A stretch of DNA of 39,578 nucleotides from Candidatus Cloacimonadota bacterium (GCA_030621085.1 JAUXIJ010000028.1:1-39578); one strand, 5' to 3'; numbered from the stretch's first letter, positions 17,668 through 27,005 are shown. Made by a program: numbers and translations. Notes: a model not told the origin generated them from the letters alone.

Positions 17668-18141
17668 ATGAAAAAAATATTATCTTCTCAAAGAGGATTT
17701 GGTCTTATCCAGGTTCTTGGTGCGCTGATAATTGTTACGATTTCACTTTCGGGACTGTTCATCAGCGCCTATTTTGCCAGGCATAAAGCGATAGAGAATT
17801 ATCATTACAGGGTCGCTTTGTTGAAGGCTACACAAAAGCTGGAAGAAATAAAATACAATCACCGAAATAAGCTAAGCAGTGTGGTACTGAACGATGTGTA
17901 TGGCGGTACTTTTATTATGGATGATGAGGACGGCGATAAGGTAGTTGCCACTATTCATCCTCCCCAGAAATCAACCTTCACTGATCCCACAGTGGCGAAC
18001 TATATTGCGTATGATGTAATTGAAATAAAGGTCACATGGAAAGACGGTCCCGCCAGATATTTACGAAATTCTCTGAACAAAACAAAAACTCTCGTCCTGC
18101 GGGAAGATTACTTTTACAGAACAGATGTGGTGATACCATGA
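17668..18141 (+). CDS. Minor prepilin-like protein (PilV position), Glu5 replaced by Gln
   Basis: The 157-residue protein starts 2 bases after the pilT stop. It has a basic leader ending SSQRG and the class-III cleavage site G^FGLIQVLGALIIVTISLSG, where residue 5 is Gln instead of the usual Glu. The hydrophobic helix is followed by 'KATQKLEEIKY', as in PilV/GspI-type minor pilins. The downstream gene overlaps it by an ATGA, so the two are translationally coupled. It probably belongs to the pilus tip or initiation complex. The family call is from form and position, not from a specific motif. Confidence 0.8.
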   Translation: MKKILSSQRGFGLIQVLGALIIVTISLSGLFISAYFARHKAIENYHYRVALLKATQKLEEIKYNHRNKLSSVVLNDVYGGTFIMDDEDGDKVVATIHPPQKSTFTDPTVANYIAYDVIEIKVTWKDGPARYLRNSLNKTKTLVLREDYFYRTDVVIP

Positions 18142-18797
18142 AAAAGATATTAAAAAATCAAAAAGGTATTTCTCTTATAGAAATGTTGGCTGGATTACCG
18201 TTGGCAGCAGTTGTTTTTGCGATCTTTGGTATAGCATTATCTCATTTCATAATTACTTACCAGGAAACACAATTGTACACACAATTACAGGAAGATCTTT
18301 TTAACGCTATCGAAACAATGCGGTATGGTTATGCACTGGAAGGTGTTACGGATGATGAAGGTTTAATAGGTTTAATGACTGCTCAAACAGTGGAGTTTTC
18401 TATATCGAGAACCGATATGACAATAAAACCTATTGTGGTTAATCCTCTTTACACATACAAGTCTGTCTTTAGTGTAAATGACGATGATCAGTTGGAAGTT
18501 CGTTCCACATATGGTGCTAAATATTTCAGAACGCCCAAGTTGGTTTTTCCTTCCACTCCCACAAAGATGATCGGGAATGAACCTCAATTCAAGATATTAA
18601 ATCCCAGAAATATCTGGACGGTTTTAAAAACTGACAATGAAGGGAATGCCTTACTCTTAAAAATAGAATTGGAAGCACAGGTTAGATTTCGTGAAAAGCA
18701 GAGAGGTCAGAGCAGAGCAGAAGATATCAGACGGAATACCAGAAAGATCAGATATGAAACCTCTGTATTCCTGGGCAATGCCCAAGAAGAAGCTTAG
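18138..18797 (+). CDS. Minor prepilin-like protein (PilW/GspJ position)
   Basis: The ATG at 18138 overlaps the previous stop as ATGA, giving 219 residues. The leader MKKILKNQKG is followed by G^ISLIEMLAGLPLAAVVFAIFG with Glu5 kept. A longer frame from 18036 runs inside the upstream gene and lacks the prepilin start, so it was not used. The rest is a beta-rich globular part with a basic tail ('RFREKQRGQSRAEDIRRN'), in keeping with PilW/GspJ-like initiators. It is cotranscribed with the other pilus genes and likely joins the tip complex with its neighbours. Confidence 0.82.
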   Translation: MKKILKNQKGISLIEMLAGLPLAAVVFAIFGIALSHFIITYQETQLYTQLQEDLFNAIETMRYGYALEGVTDDEGLIGLMTAQTVEFSISRTDMTIKPIVVNPLYTYKSVFSVNDDDQLEVRSTYGAKYFRTPKLVFPSTPTKMIGNEPQFKILNPRNIWTVLKTDNEGNALLLKIELEAQVRFREKQRGQSRAEDIRRNTRKIRYETSVFLGNAQEEA

Positions 18798-18806
18798 GGA
18801 GATCAG

Positions 18807-21143
18807 ATGAAAAAATTATTAAAAAGTGAATCCGGTAGTGTGCTTTCAATGGTAGTGGCAGTATTGGTAGGTTTGATCTCTGTTATTTCATCGGCATCTC
18901 TAATCAGTTTGGTCGGTTCCGATCAATTAAATACACAGAATGCACATGACAAACTCCAGGAAGAACTGCTTTTACGCAGCGAAGCTACAAGAACGCACCT
19001 GGCTCTGGAACATAATACTAACAGTCCCTTGCCTCCTCGAACGGTGGAGATAATAGAACCGGATAGAGTTACAACCTATTTTATAAAAAGTAAAAAAGAA
19101 CAAGTATACATATCTGTATTCATGGGATTTGCCACGGAACAGGCAGTGGCTATTCAAACATTGATCACTGCCAAAAGAGCCAAAAGAACATTACGTTCTT
19201 TTTATTCACCGGTACAAAGATATTCCGAAAGATTAGTGCGTAACAAAAGCCTGGCAGAATATCAGTATTTTACTAATACAGAGGAATCGGAAAACGCAGA
19301 TGGCGGCGCTATTGCTGCCAGGGTTAAATTCTGGGGTCCCGATGTATTGTACGGACCTGTACATTCCAATGATGATATCTGGGTGCAGAATGGTGGTGGC
19401 GGTAACAATGGCGGTTGGCCCACTTTCTACGCTATGGTCACTACAGCAGGGATATTCAGAAATTATAACCAGGGCGGAGCTCCGCTTTCAGAACAATTGA
19501 AACTACAAATATTCCTTGGTGGCTGGGCAGAAGGTTCAGATGGTACGAATCCCATTGTTTTTGAACCGGATGCAGGTCTTATCGCGCAAAATGGAATTCC
19601 TCTTGGTGATCCTTCAACTGATATTGTGTATGTAGATCTGCAGGGTGGCAGCTTTATCAGCAAGTATGGTGATATTGTAGAAACCGGGGTTGAAGATTTC
19701 GAAGTTTATAGCTGGTATCCGCATAATGAAGCAGCAGTATATGCAATCATAGCTGCTGGTGGTAACTGGTATGAAGATAGTGATCATATCTGGACAAATA
19801 GCGTTACAATATATGATACTATTTGGACTACAGGTTCATCCTTTTCTCTTAGTAATCAATCCGTTTGGGTGGAAAATGCTCAACTCTGGATAGAAGGAGA
19901 AGTTGCCGGAAAACAAACATTTGGTTGTGCTGATACTATTTTCATAGTTGGTGATATCACCTATCACGGTACTCCCTCGGGTAATCCACCTGATGATCCT
20001 GATAATCCAAATTTAACCGATTATTTTGGACTGGTTTCTGAAAAGAAGTTATTAATAAGGTACAAACATAAAGATCCATTTAATGATATGGAGTTAAAGG
20101 ATGAGAACTGCAGAGATATAATGCTTTATGGTGCTTATGCTGCCATAGGAAAAGGAGATTCAAACCAACAAGGTAATATGTACTGTCATTATGATGGTAT
20201 ATTTACTTTTCAATATCATCATCCCCACGGTTCCACGCCAAGTTTTTGGGCACCAAGTCCTTATATTTCAGATGAATATTCCATAACTCTTTTCGATTCA
20301 GGAGGCAATGGCTGGAACGGTGCATCATTAGATGTAATTGTGGATGAAGTAATTGTCCTGGATGATATTACATGTTATGCAAGTCAAAGCTCATATACAT
20401 TCACAGTTGAAAATGGAGATATAATAGAGACATCATACACTCAAGGTGGAAATGGGAATGAACACACCTATGAAATTTATAATCAAAATGGGGATTTGGT
20501 TGCTTCAGATGGACCCAATCCTGGACCGGGCATTGTTTATCAAGTATTTCTTCCACCACCAATAAATGATGATACACTCTATACCTATATAGATCTTCAT
20601 AAATTCATCTTTCCCATTACCCCGAGTATACCTCCCGAGATACTAGGTTTTGCATTACATGGAAATGCGCCAATAGTTAACTCAACTTGCGGTTTTCCTT
20701 ATGAATCTCCCGGGTATATTTATTCATTTCCTAATAATAATTCTTCGAACTATGCTGTACCATACGGCACCGACTATCCCTGGTATAATCCTGTCTGGCC
20801 CGAATCTTCCGATGATATTGTTTCTATTTTTGCGGCAGGTCCTTTTGAACGTGGTACAATAACTATCTTCGGAGCAATTGCGCAAGCTCGTAGAGGTTTT
20901 GTTCATCGTTCAGGTGGTGATCCTTACAATCATCCTGGTGACAATCAATGGAAAATGGATGTTTATCATTACGATGGACAGCACGGATCTTCAGGTTATA
21001 GTAAAGATTATCACTATGATCAGAGATTTTTGTATGTACAGCCCCCGGATTATCCACAGGTATACGAAGGCTATGGGGAAGCTACCCTTACAGCATTTAA
21101 AAAAGAATCGTGGTCTTTCAAATCACCACCAAAATCTTTTTGA
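18807..21143 (+). CDS. Very large PilX-like minor pilin, candidate tip adhesin
   Basis: The 778-residue protein has a prepilin-like start: basic leader MKKLLKSESG, then SVLSMVVAVLVGLISVISSASL without Glu5, as in PilX/GspK-type components. It is far longer than ordinary PilX (about 200 residues). At about residues 490-582 it carries a separate module ('LFDSGGNGWNGASLDV' to 'SDGPNPGPG') of the GDGWNG type often seen in secreted surface proteins. The rest is Gly/Trp/Tyr-rich beta structure ('VQNGGGGNNGGW', 'GPVHSNDDIWV'). It lies third in the minor pilin block. A large non-pilin head on a pilus tip subunit suggests adhesion; this is inference. Confidence 0.75.
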   Translation: MKKLLKSESGSVLSMVVAVLVGLISVISSASLISLVGSDQLNTQNAHDKLQEELLLRSEATRTHLALEHNTNSPLPPRTVEIIEPDRVTTYFIKSKKEQVYISVFMGFATEQAVAIQTLITAKRAKRTLRSFYSPVQRYSERLVRNKSLAEYQYFTNTEESENADGGAIAARVKFWGPDVLYGPVHSNDDIWVQNGGGGNNGGWPTFYAMVTTAGIFRNYNQGGAPLSEQLKLQIFLGGWAEGSDGTNPIVFEPDAGLIAQNGIPLGDPSTDIVYVDLQGGSFISKYGDIVETGVEDFEVYSWYPHNEAAVYAIIAAGGNWYEDSDHIWTNSVTIYDTIWTTGSSFSLSNQSVWVENAQLWIEGEVAGKQTFGCADTIFIVGDITYHGTPSGNPPDDPDNPNLTDYFGLVSEKKLLIRYKHKDPFNDMELKDENCRDIMLYGAYAAIGKGDSNQQGNMYCHYDGIFTFQYHHPHGSTPSFWAPSPYISDEYSITLFDSGGNGWNGASLDVIVDEVIVLDDITCYASQSSYTFTVENGDIIETSYTQGGNGNEHTYEIYNQNGDLVASDGPNPGPGIVYQVFLPPPINDDTLYTYIDLHKFIFPITPSIPPEILGFALHGNAPIVNSTCGFPYESPGYIYSFPNNNSSNYAVPYGTDYPWYNPVWPESSDDIVSIFAAGPFERGTITIFGAIAQARRGFVHRSGGDPYNHPGDNQWKMDVYHYDGQHGSSGYSKDYHYDQRFLYVQPPDYPQVYEGYGEATLTAFKKESWSFKSPPKSF

Positions 21144-21185
21144 TATAAATAATAACAAATAACCAAATAATTAATGTGAGGTTAC

Positions 21186-22256
21186 ATGGCTAAAAAGAAA
21201 AAGATCAGATTCAAGGAATCTGTCGGTCTGGACATAGGTAATCATAGTATCAAAATGGTTCACCTCAAGAAACTGCATCATGGCTACAAGCTTCTGAACT
21301 ATGAAACTCGTTCGACAGTTCCGGAAGGAATCGAACCAATCCTATCGGATCTCTTACCAGATCGTTTTGCTCCCATTCTGTCCGGTCTGCTGAGATCTAT
21401 GAAACTAAATCCCAAAAAAATAAAGCATCTTGTTTCTTCTATTGGTGGCGACAATGCCAGTATCAAGCAGATCAAAACGATCTTCCTGCCCGATGACGAA
21501 TTGGAATCCGCATTGTTTTTTGAAGCTAAAAAACACCTGCCTATCAGTGGTGCGGAGATGCTTCTCGACTACCAGGTTCTTAGTGTTGAAGAAAAAACCA
21601 ATAATATGAATATTCTTCTTGCATCTTCCACCAAGTCGCTTCTGCAGGAACATTCCAATATTCTCACTTCAGCCGGCTTGACTCCGGGCATCGTAGACCT
21701 GGAATCATTAGCTGTAGCAAACAGTTTTATGCTTAATGAAAACGTGGAAGATGGTGTGTATGTGCTCCTGAATATCGGAGCATTTAAAACTAATATGATC
21801 ATCTACGGACCTAAGTCAAAATTCTTTGCCCGTGATATCAGTTGGGGTGGATATCATTTCACTAAAGATATCATGAAACAGCAAAAAATAAGCTTTGAAG
21901 AAGCAGAAAATTATAAACTTGAGCATGGTTTGAAAAAAGCTGATGAATCTGATAGTAAAACTTCTCTTATTGGACTCGATATCACAGAAAAAGCTACTGC
22001 CGAGCATATTACTCAGGAAGTTAAAAGATCTCTCAGATTTTATGTGAAGGAAGCAAGTAATAGTGACTTCCGAAAAATATTGCTGGCTGGTGGAAGTGCT
22101 AAGTTGAAAGGCTTGAGTGAATTTTTGGAAGAACAGTTAAAACTTTCCACCGAAGTATATAATCCATTTTTAAATTTAGATAAGTCCGATAAATTCTCTC
22201 ACGAGAAAGACCCTCAGTTTGCACTGGCCCTGGGCTTGGCAATGAGACCGGAATAG
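21186..22256 (+). CDS. pilM: Type IV pilus inner-membrane assembly ATPase-like protein PilM
   Basis: The 356-residue protein has the actin-like fold signature of PilM: 'SVGLDIGNHSIKMVHLKK' near the start, 'LPDDELESALFFEAKKHLP', 'VYVLLNIGAFKTNMIIYG', 'RDISWGGYHFTKDI' and 'ILLAGGSAKLKGLSEFL'. PilM sits in the cytoplasm and binds the N-terminus of PilN to form the alignment complex. It is followed 10 bases later by the PilN-position gene. A 42-base gap separates it from the PilX-like gene with no clear promoter, so it probably belongs to the same operon. Confidence 0.95.
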   Translation: MAKKKKIRFKESVGLDIGNHSIKMVHLKKLHHGYKLLNYETRSTVPEGIEPILSDLLPDRFAPILSGLLRSMKLNPKKIKHLVSSIGGDNASIKQIKTIFLPDDELESALFFEAKKHLPISGAEMLLDYQVLSVEEKTNNMNILLASSTKSLLQEHSNILTSAGLTPGIVDLESLAVANSFMLNENVEDGVYVLLNIGAFKTNMIIYGPKSKFFARDISWGGYHFTKDIMKQQKISFEEAENYKLEHGLKKADESDSKTSLIGLDITEKATAEHITQEVKRSLRFYVKEASNSDFRKILLAGGSAKLKGLSEFLEEQLKLSTEVYNPFLNLDKSDKFSHEKDPQFALALGLAMRPE

Positions 22257-22266
22257 AGGAGAGGCT

Positions 22267-22860
22267 ATGCAACAATTTTATTTCAAAATAAACCTGAATA
22301 AATTTGGCGAATTAAGACAGCAGATAGAAACAGAAAAAAGAACCTTTAATGCAACAGCAATATCGTATGGTATAGCCCTGGTTATTGTAACGATTATCGT
22401 GATGCTGCTTAATTTCAACTTGCACAGCAAGATTGAAAATCGCAAATCTTTGTTGAAAGATATCAAGGAAGAAATTAAAACCTATGAAGTAAGCGGAGAG
22501 TTCCTTTCTTCAAAAGACCTGCAAAGGTTAGCTAAAGTGAGTACAGAAAGGATTTTCTGGTCAAAGAAGCTGGTAGCAATTTCCGAAAAGACCACCGATA
22601 AAATAGCTATCACGCATTTTTCTTTCAAGGGCGGTCACCTCAGTTTATATGGTATAACCAGGTTGGATAAAAAGCAGAAGGAATTTGATCTGATCAACAA
22701 TTTCATTAACGAACTGAAAAGTAATGAACAGATAAATATAGATTTTCCTGAAATCCAATTTGTAAAATCCAGCTATGATATCGAGAAAGATGTTGAGATA
22801 TTACGTTTCCAGATCGATTGTATTGCCAAGAACTCCGGCAAGAAGGGAGGTCGATCATGA
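22267..22860 (+). CDS. pilN: Type IV pilus alignment protein PilN
   Basis: The 197-residue protein has a short cytoplasmic N-terminus with 'FKINLNKF', a variant of the PilN 'INLLP' motif that binds PilM. One transmembrane helix follows ('ATAISYGIALVIVTIIVMLLNF'), then a Lys/Glu-rich coiled coil (about 60-100) and an alpha/beta periplasmic domain ('ITHFSFKGGHLSLYGITRL'). GAGGAGAGG precedes the ATG. Its stop overlaps the next start as ATGA. Position and architecture make the call; sequence motifs are weak, as is usual for PilN. Confidence 0.85.
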   Translation: MQQFYFKINLNKFGELRQQIETEKRTFNATAISYGIALVIVTIIVMLLNFNLHSKIENRKSLLKDIKEEIKTYEVSGEFLSSKDLQRLAKVSTERIFWSKKLVAISEKTTDKIAITHFSFKGGHLSLYGITRLDKKQKEFDLINNFINELKSNEQINIDFPEIQFVKSSYDIEKDVEILRFQIDCIAKNSGKKGGRS

Positions 22861-23411
22861 TGCAGCAAAAATATCTCATTCTGCTTTGTACTATCATCCT
22901 TACCGCATTGTGTTTCTTCTATCTCAGCTCAAAATCGATCAATGCTAAGATAGCAAAAATAAATGTTTATGATAAGCATATTAAGGTGGAACAGGAAAAA
23001 CTTAATAGCGCCAAAGTTCTTAACGAGCAACTGAAGGAGATCTCCAAAATTATTTTTCAAAGTATGACAGATAAGGGGGAATTTTCATCGGAAGAAGTAA
23101 ATACTTTCATCAAGAAACTCACCGATATGGCGGATAAGTACAAAATAGCTGTGCATTCTATCTTTCCCAAAGTTGTTTCCTCTACATCGACGTATTTAGT
23201 AGAGCAGCAATATACAATGATCCTTAATTGTACTTTTGTACAAATGGGACGTTTTCTTTCTCAAATGGAAAGCTTTGATAACTTAATCAAGATCAAAACT
23301 CTGGATATTACACCTTTGAGTAAAGATAGAAAAGACAGTAATATAGAAATTGCAACACGCTACAAAGTAACTCTCGAACTTTCCACTTTAAAGATCATAA
23401 AGGAGAGATAG
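22857..23411 (+). CDS. pilO: Type IV pilus alignment protein PilO
   Basis: The ATG at 22857 overlaps the previous stop (ATGA) with GGGAGG 6 bases upstream, giving 184 residues; a longer frame from 22818 lacks this site. One N-terminal transmembrane helix ('YLILLCTIILTALCFFYLSS') is followed by a coiled coil ('KHIKVEQEKLNSAKVLNEQLKE' region) and a ferredoxin-like periplasmic domain with 'MILNCTFVQMGRFLSQMESFDNLIKI', a pattern typical of PilO. It should pair with PilN in the periplasm. Confidence 0.85.
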   Translation: MMQQKYLILLCTIILTALCFFYLSSKSINAKIAKINVYDKHIKVEQEKLNSAKVLNEQLKEISKIIFQSMTDKGEFSSEEVNTFIKKLTDMADKYKIAVHSIFPKVVSSTSTYLVEQQYTMILNCTFVQMGRFLSQMESFDNLIKIKTLDITPLSKDRKDSNIEIATRYKVTLELSTLKIIKER

Positions 23412-23412
23412 T

Positions 23413-23964
23413 ATGGAACATAAATATTTGAAAGATTTCACAATTATCTTGATCGTGATCTTAATGATCGCTTTTGGTGTGAAAGATTACAATCTCTATC
23501 ATAAAGTGAACAAAGTCCCCACTGATTCTAAGTACAAGAAGATCGCACTTAGTGAAAATCTTTTAACAGAGATCCATAATATTGAGAAATCTATTAGAGA
23601 CAGAAAACAGTTTGTCTTCACAGTTATAAAAGACCCCTTGGAACAGAACCTTATTGTAAAGACTATTAAGGACATCGAAAAACAATGGCGTGAAGAAGTG
23701 GAAAATATGGTGCGTCTCGAATCTACAATAGTTCCTGAAAATGGCAGGAAACGAGCTGCAATTTCTTATAAGGGAAAAACAGTGATCTACGGTATTGGTG
23801 ATAAATTCATCAAAGGAAAGATCACCGATATTCGTGAAGGTGAAATATCTTACACTTATCAAAATGCTTTGGGAGTTCTTAAGATTCAGAAATTACCGGA
23901 GCGACCTAAAGAAATTCAGAAGACCACAAGCAAAACAAAAAAATCAAGAGAATATAATTGGTAA
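23413..23964 (+). CDS. PilP-position inner-membrane protein
   Basis: The 183-residue protein starts 1 base after the previous stop with AGGAGA upstream. It has one N-terminal transmembrane helix ('FTIILIVILMIAFGV') rather than the lipobox of classical PilP. The C-terminal half has a beta-rich segment ('KTVIYGIGDKFIKGKITDI', 'ISYTYQNALGVLKIQ') resembling the PilP/GspC HR-type domain that docks to the secretin. The tail is Lys-rich. It lies directly before the secretin, where pilP normally is. The role is likely to link the PilN/PilO ring to the secretin, but the family call rests mainly on position. Confidence 0.65.
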   Translation: MEHKYLKDFTIILIVILMIAFGVKDYNLYHKVNKVPTDSKYKKIALSENLLTEIHNIEKSIRDRKQFVFTVIKDPLEQNLIVKTIKDIEKQWREEVENMVRLESTIVPENGRKRAAISYKGKTVIYGIGDKFIKGKITDIREGEISYTYQNALGVLKIQKLPERPKEIQKTTSKTKKSREYNW

Positions 23965-23979
23965 TATTAAGGAGAATGT

Positions 23980-25404
23980 ATGAAAAAAGTTAATGTTAAC
24001 GTAGTGCTGGTGATGCTTTCTGTGATGCTTTTTACCGGTAGTCTTTTTGCGCAGGATGGTACGATTGATCTTTTACAAAGGAAAATTACACTTGATGCCG
24101 AAGATGCTTCCATATCTCACATTGTTTCCACTATGGCGCGCCTGAGTGGTTGCAATATAGTTCTGGCAATGGATGTTAAAACAGAAAAGGCAGAAGCGGA
24201 AGAAAGAAAGATTACTATTCATCTGAAAGAAGTACCGGTTGAGCAGGCTCTGGCGCTAGTGGTAAAATCAATTGGTCTATCCTATCGATTAGTTGGAGAT
24301 AAAACCTTTATCGTAGGAGAAAAAGCTCTTATCGAAGAAGAAATTGGCGAAAGAACTTATATTATCAATCTTAATTACGTTGATGTAGAAAAAATAGTAA
24401 AAGCTCTTTCCATTATGCCCGGTGAAGCAGTTCCCATTGAAGGACAGAATTCCATTATGCTGCGTGCCAACCCGGAAACATTTTCCGAAATTAGCAAAAA
24501 ACTGAAAGAGATAGATGTTCCGCAGAAACAGATCGAGATCAGGGCACGCTTGATAGAGATATCTGTTTCCGATGCAAAGAAATTCGGTGTTGACTGGACC
24601 AAGCTGAATCGCCTTACCACCATCCTGGCAGAAGATGCTATGACAGCCGATGGTGTAGGACTTCCCTTTAATTATACAGATGAAACCGGTGCAATTCCAC
24701 ACGGAGACCTTGTTCCATTGGGAGAACTTCCAGAGAGTCAATATTTCCAACGCATGGATGACCTGGCTGATATGGGTCTTTTCAGCCGCCAGATGACAGC
24801 TTTTGATATTACTATTGACTGGCTTTTGGAGAACAATGCAGCTAAGCTTCTTACCGATACCAGAATAACTGCCCTTAATGGTGAAGAAGCCGAGATACAC
24901 ATAGGTGAGATCATTCCATTTATTGCAGAAGATTCCGAAAAGAACATTCAGGTAGAACGAGAGGAAGTAGGAATAAAACTGAAAGTAAAACCAAAAGTAA
25001 ATAGAGATGGATTTATTACAACAAAAATAGAACCCGAAGTCAGTTCGGTTCTGGAGCTTGTTGGTGGATATGTACCCAGAACTAAAGTTAGAAAGATCAC
25101 TTCTACTGTAACTGTTCCCGACGGACAGAGGATAATTGTAGGTGGTTTATTGAACTCCAACATTGTAAAAACAGTAAACAAAGTTCCACTTCTTGGTTCA
25201 ATTCCCATCTTGGGATATCTCTTTCAACATCATGTAACAAATGTGAATACTACAGACCTCATCATAGAGATTACACCTCGTGTGGTTACATTTGAAGATT
25301 ATAATGTGGAATACGATATTGATGAACGCCTTGAAAAAAGATTGATCAAGGAAAAAGTTCCTGAAGAAACTCAGGAAAAAGTTCTTGAAGAAATTCAGGA
25401 ATAG
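23980..25404 (+). CDS. pilQ: Type IV pilus outer-membrane secretin (PilQ/GspD family)
   Basis: The 474-residue protein has a signal peptide (MKKVNVNVVLVMLSVMLFTGSLFAQ), an STN/N0-type domain ('ISHIVSTMARLSGCNIVL', 'VPVEQALALVVKSIGLSYRL'), an N1-like domain ('YIINLNYVDVEKIVKAL') and the secretin C-domain ('IEIRARLIEISVSDAKKFGVDW', 'VPDGQRIIVGGLLNS', 'VPLLGSIPILGYLF', 'TDLIIEITPRVV'). It forms the outer-membrane channel for the pilus. It is shorter than proteobacterial PilQ (about 700 residues) because it lacks AMIN domains. The tail has a short repeat ('EETQEKVLEEIQE'). AAGGAG precedes the start. Confidence 0.95.
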   Translation: MKKVNVNVVLVMLSVMLFTGSLFAQDGTIDLLQRKITLDAEDASISHIVSTMARLSGCNIVLAMDVKTEKAEAEERKITIHLKEVPVEQALALVVKSIGLSYRLVGDKTFIVGEKALIEEEIGERTYIINLNYVDVEKIVKALSIMPGEAVPIEGQNSIMLRANPETFSEISKKLKEIDVPQKQIEIRARLIEISVSDAKKFGVDWTKLNRLTTILAEDAMTADGVGLPFNYTDETGAIPHGDLVPLGELPESQYFQRMDDLADMGLFSRQMTAFDITIDWLLENNAAKLLTDTRITALNGEEAEIHIGEIIPFIAEDSEKNIQVEREEVGIKLKVKPKVNRDGFITTKIEPEVSSVLELVGGYVPRTKVRKITSTVTVPDGQRIIVGGLLNSNIVKTVNKVPLLGSIPILGYLFQHHVTNVNTTDLIIEITPRVVTFEDYNVEYDIDERLEKRLIKEKVPEETQEKVLEEIQE

Positions 25405-25412
25405 GAGGTAAT

Positions 25413-27005
25413 ATGAAAAAGATTAAATTTCTTGCGATTTTTGCTTTTGTAGCAATTTTATTGATCGCAATAATTAACTCTTGCGATAACAGGGTGTTTG
25501 AACCTACTGAAGAAACTCCACCGGATGAGTTCTATCAGCTTACGATCTGGGCAGAACCCGATACCATTTATGCTGATGATGATAACGCTACTTATGCTAT
25601 GATTTACGTGCTTGTAAAAAATGCAGATAACTTTATTGTAAGCGAACAGCGAGTAAATTTTGGTACTGATTTTGGAAGTATCATCGTTCATGACGATACT
25701 GACAGTACTGGTGTGGCTTCTGTAGAATTCTGGGATGACGGACTTCCAGGAGTTGCAAATATTGTAGCTTCCACCGATTATATCGAGATCGACGAAAATG
25801 AGGAAGAGATCACACATACAATAACTACTTCTATAGAGGTTGCAATAATCTCACAACAGGAACAGCCTATTACAGATGTTAACTCTATCGGATTTGATGT
25901 CTCCGGTCAGGTAGATATCCAGGTTGCCGGAACAGGCGGGCAGGAATCTCGTGAATTCAATGTGAGCCTGTATGATGCAAGTAACAATTTGGTTGAAGAG
26001 CCAAGAACAGTGTTTTTCCAATTTGTTAATGCTCCTTTAGGAACAAATATCGATAATCAGGTTTACTGGCCTTCCAGTGATTCTGTGAGTGTTGTTTCAT
26101 CCGGTGGGCACGCATCTGTGCCTATTAATAGCGGTTCTGCTTCAGGAACTGCCAGTCTGAAAGTATTCACATACAACGCTGCTGGAGATACAATATCTTC
26201 CACGAAATCTAATATCGTAGTACATGCCGGTCCACCCAATTCCGTTGATATTTCTATCAGCGGTCATGATTCCGGTGTAAATGTGGGAGCTGGTTCCTGG
26301 CAGATAGAAGCTTTAGCTATGCTGAATGATACTTATGGCAACCCGGTTGATTATGGAACAACTGTGTTTTTCTCATTACCAGATGATCCCAGTTGGGCAT
26401 CGATCGTTGCCGATGCTTACGTAGGCAATGAAAATGCCAATGGTGATTCCCTGGAAGGATTAGCATATACTTACCTTATTTATGAAGGATCACATACAAA
26501 TGACTCACTGGTTATACAGGTTGAAGTTTCCGGTAATGAACCCGGAGAGGTATTTATTGATCAGGAAACAGTTTTTCTACCAATACAACAGCCTACAATA
26601 GATATAGCAGCTGTACCATATCATATAGACTGGGATATGTATAACAATCCTCCCGATTGGCGCGATCACACTGTAGAGTTGTCTCCTACAGTGCGTATAA
26701 CTGTAAAAGATGGACAGAATAACCCGATTCATGGACAGGAAGTTATTTTCACTGCTGAGAAGGGGATACCGGTTTTGGAATCACAGCTCGATATGCTTCC
26801 AACACATCCGAATTTTACACCTGACCACTTTGGTATAACTGATGCTGAAGGAGAGATCCTGAAATACTACAGGTTCTACAAATATGAATGTGATCCACCA
26901 GATGCCAATGGCCCTGGAACTACTCCTGTGCAGATCACAGCTTTGATCCTTGGCACTCAAGTTTCGAACCAGATAACAGTGATTCTACACAGGTATGTAG
27001 ATTAG
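25413..27005 (+). CDS. Lipoprotein with bacterial Ig-like domains inside the pilus operon
   Basis: The 530-residue product has a lipoprotein signal with Cys24 ('AIINSC'), so it is probably lipid-anchored. At least two Ig-like modules of the invasin/Big_1 type can be seen: 'AEPDTIYADDDNATYAMIYVLVKN..' with 'GVASVEFWDDGLPG', and near the end 'VRITVKDGQNNPIHGQEVIFTAEKG'. It begins 8 bases after the secretin stop with AGGAGG upstream and is followed by pilB. This gene is not part of model pilus systems. A pilotin-like, secretin-bound or surface adhesin role is possible but unproven. Confidence 0.8.
   Translation: MKKIKFLAIFAFVAILLIAIINSCDNRVFEPTEETPPDEFYQLTIWAEPDTIYADDDNATYAMIYVLVKNADNFIVSEQRVNFGTDFGSIIVHDDTDSTGVASVEFWDDGLPGVANIVASTDYIEIDENEEEITHTITTSIEVAIISQQEQPITDVNSIGFDVSGQVDIQVAGTGGQESREFNVSLYDASNNLVEEPRTVFFQFVNAPLGTNIDNQVYWPSSDSVSVVSSGGHASVPINSGSASGTASLKVFTYNAAGDTISSTKSNIVVHAGPPNSVDISISGHDSGVNVGAGSWQIEALAMLNDTYGNPVDYGTTVFFSLPDDPSWASIVADAYVGNENANGDSLEGLAYTYLIYEGSHTNDSLVIQVEVSGNEPGEVFIDQETVFLPIQQPTIDIAAVPYHIDWDMYNNPPDWRDHTVELSPTVRITVKDGQNNPIHGQEVIFTAEKGIPVLESQLDMLPTHPNFTPDHFGITDAEGEILKYYRFYKYECDPPDANGPGTTPVQITALILGTQVSNQITVILHRYVD

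Noticed and set aside
18036..18797. Longer start for the PilW-position gene at 18036
   Set aside because: The extra 34 residues lie inside the upstream gene and would hide the prepilin leader; the ATGA overlap at 18138 with a proper leader is better.
24289..24900. 203-codon open frame on the minus strand inside the secretin gene
   Set aside because: It lies wholly antisense to a clear gene, has no ribosome site or recognisable protein features, and looks like a shadow frame.
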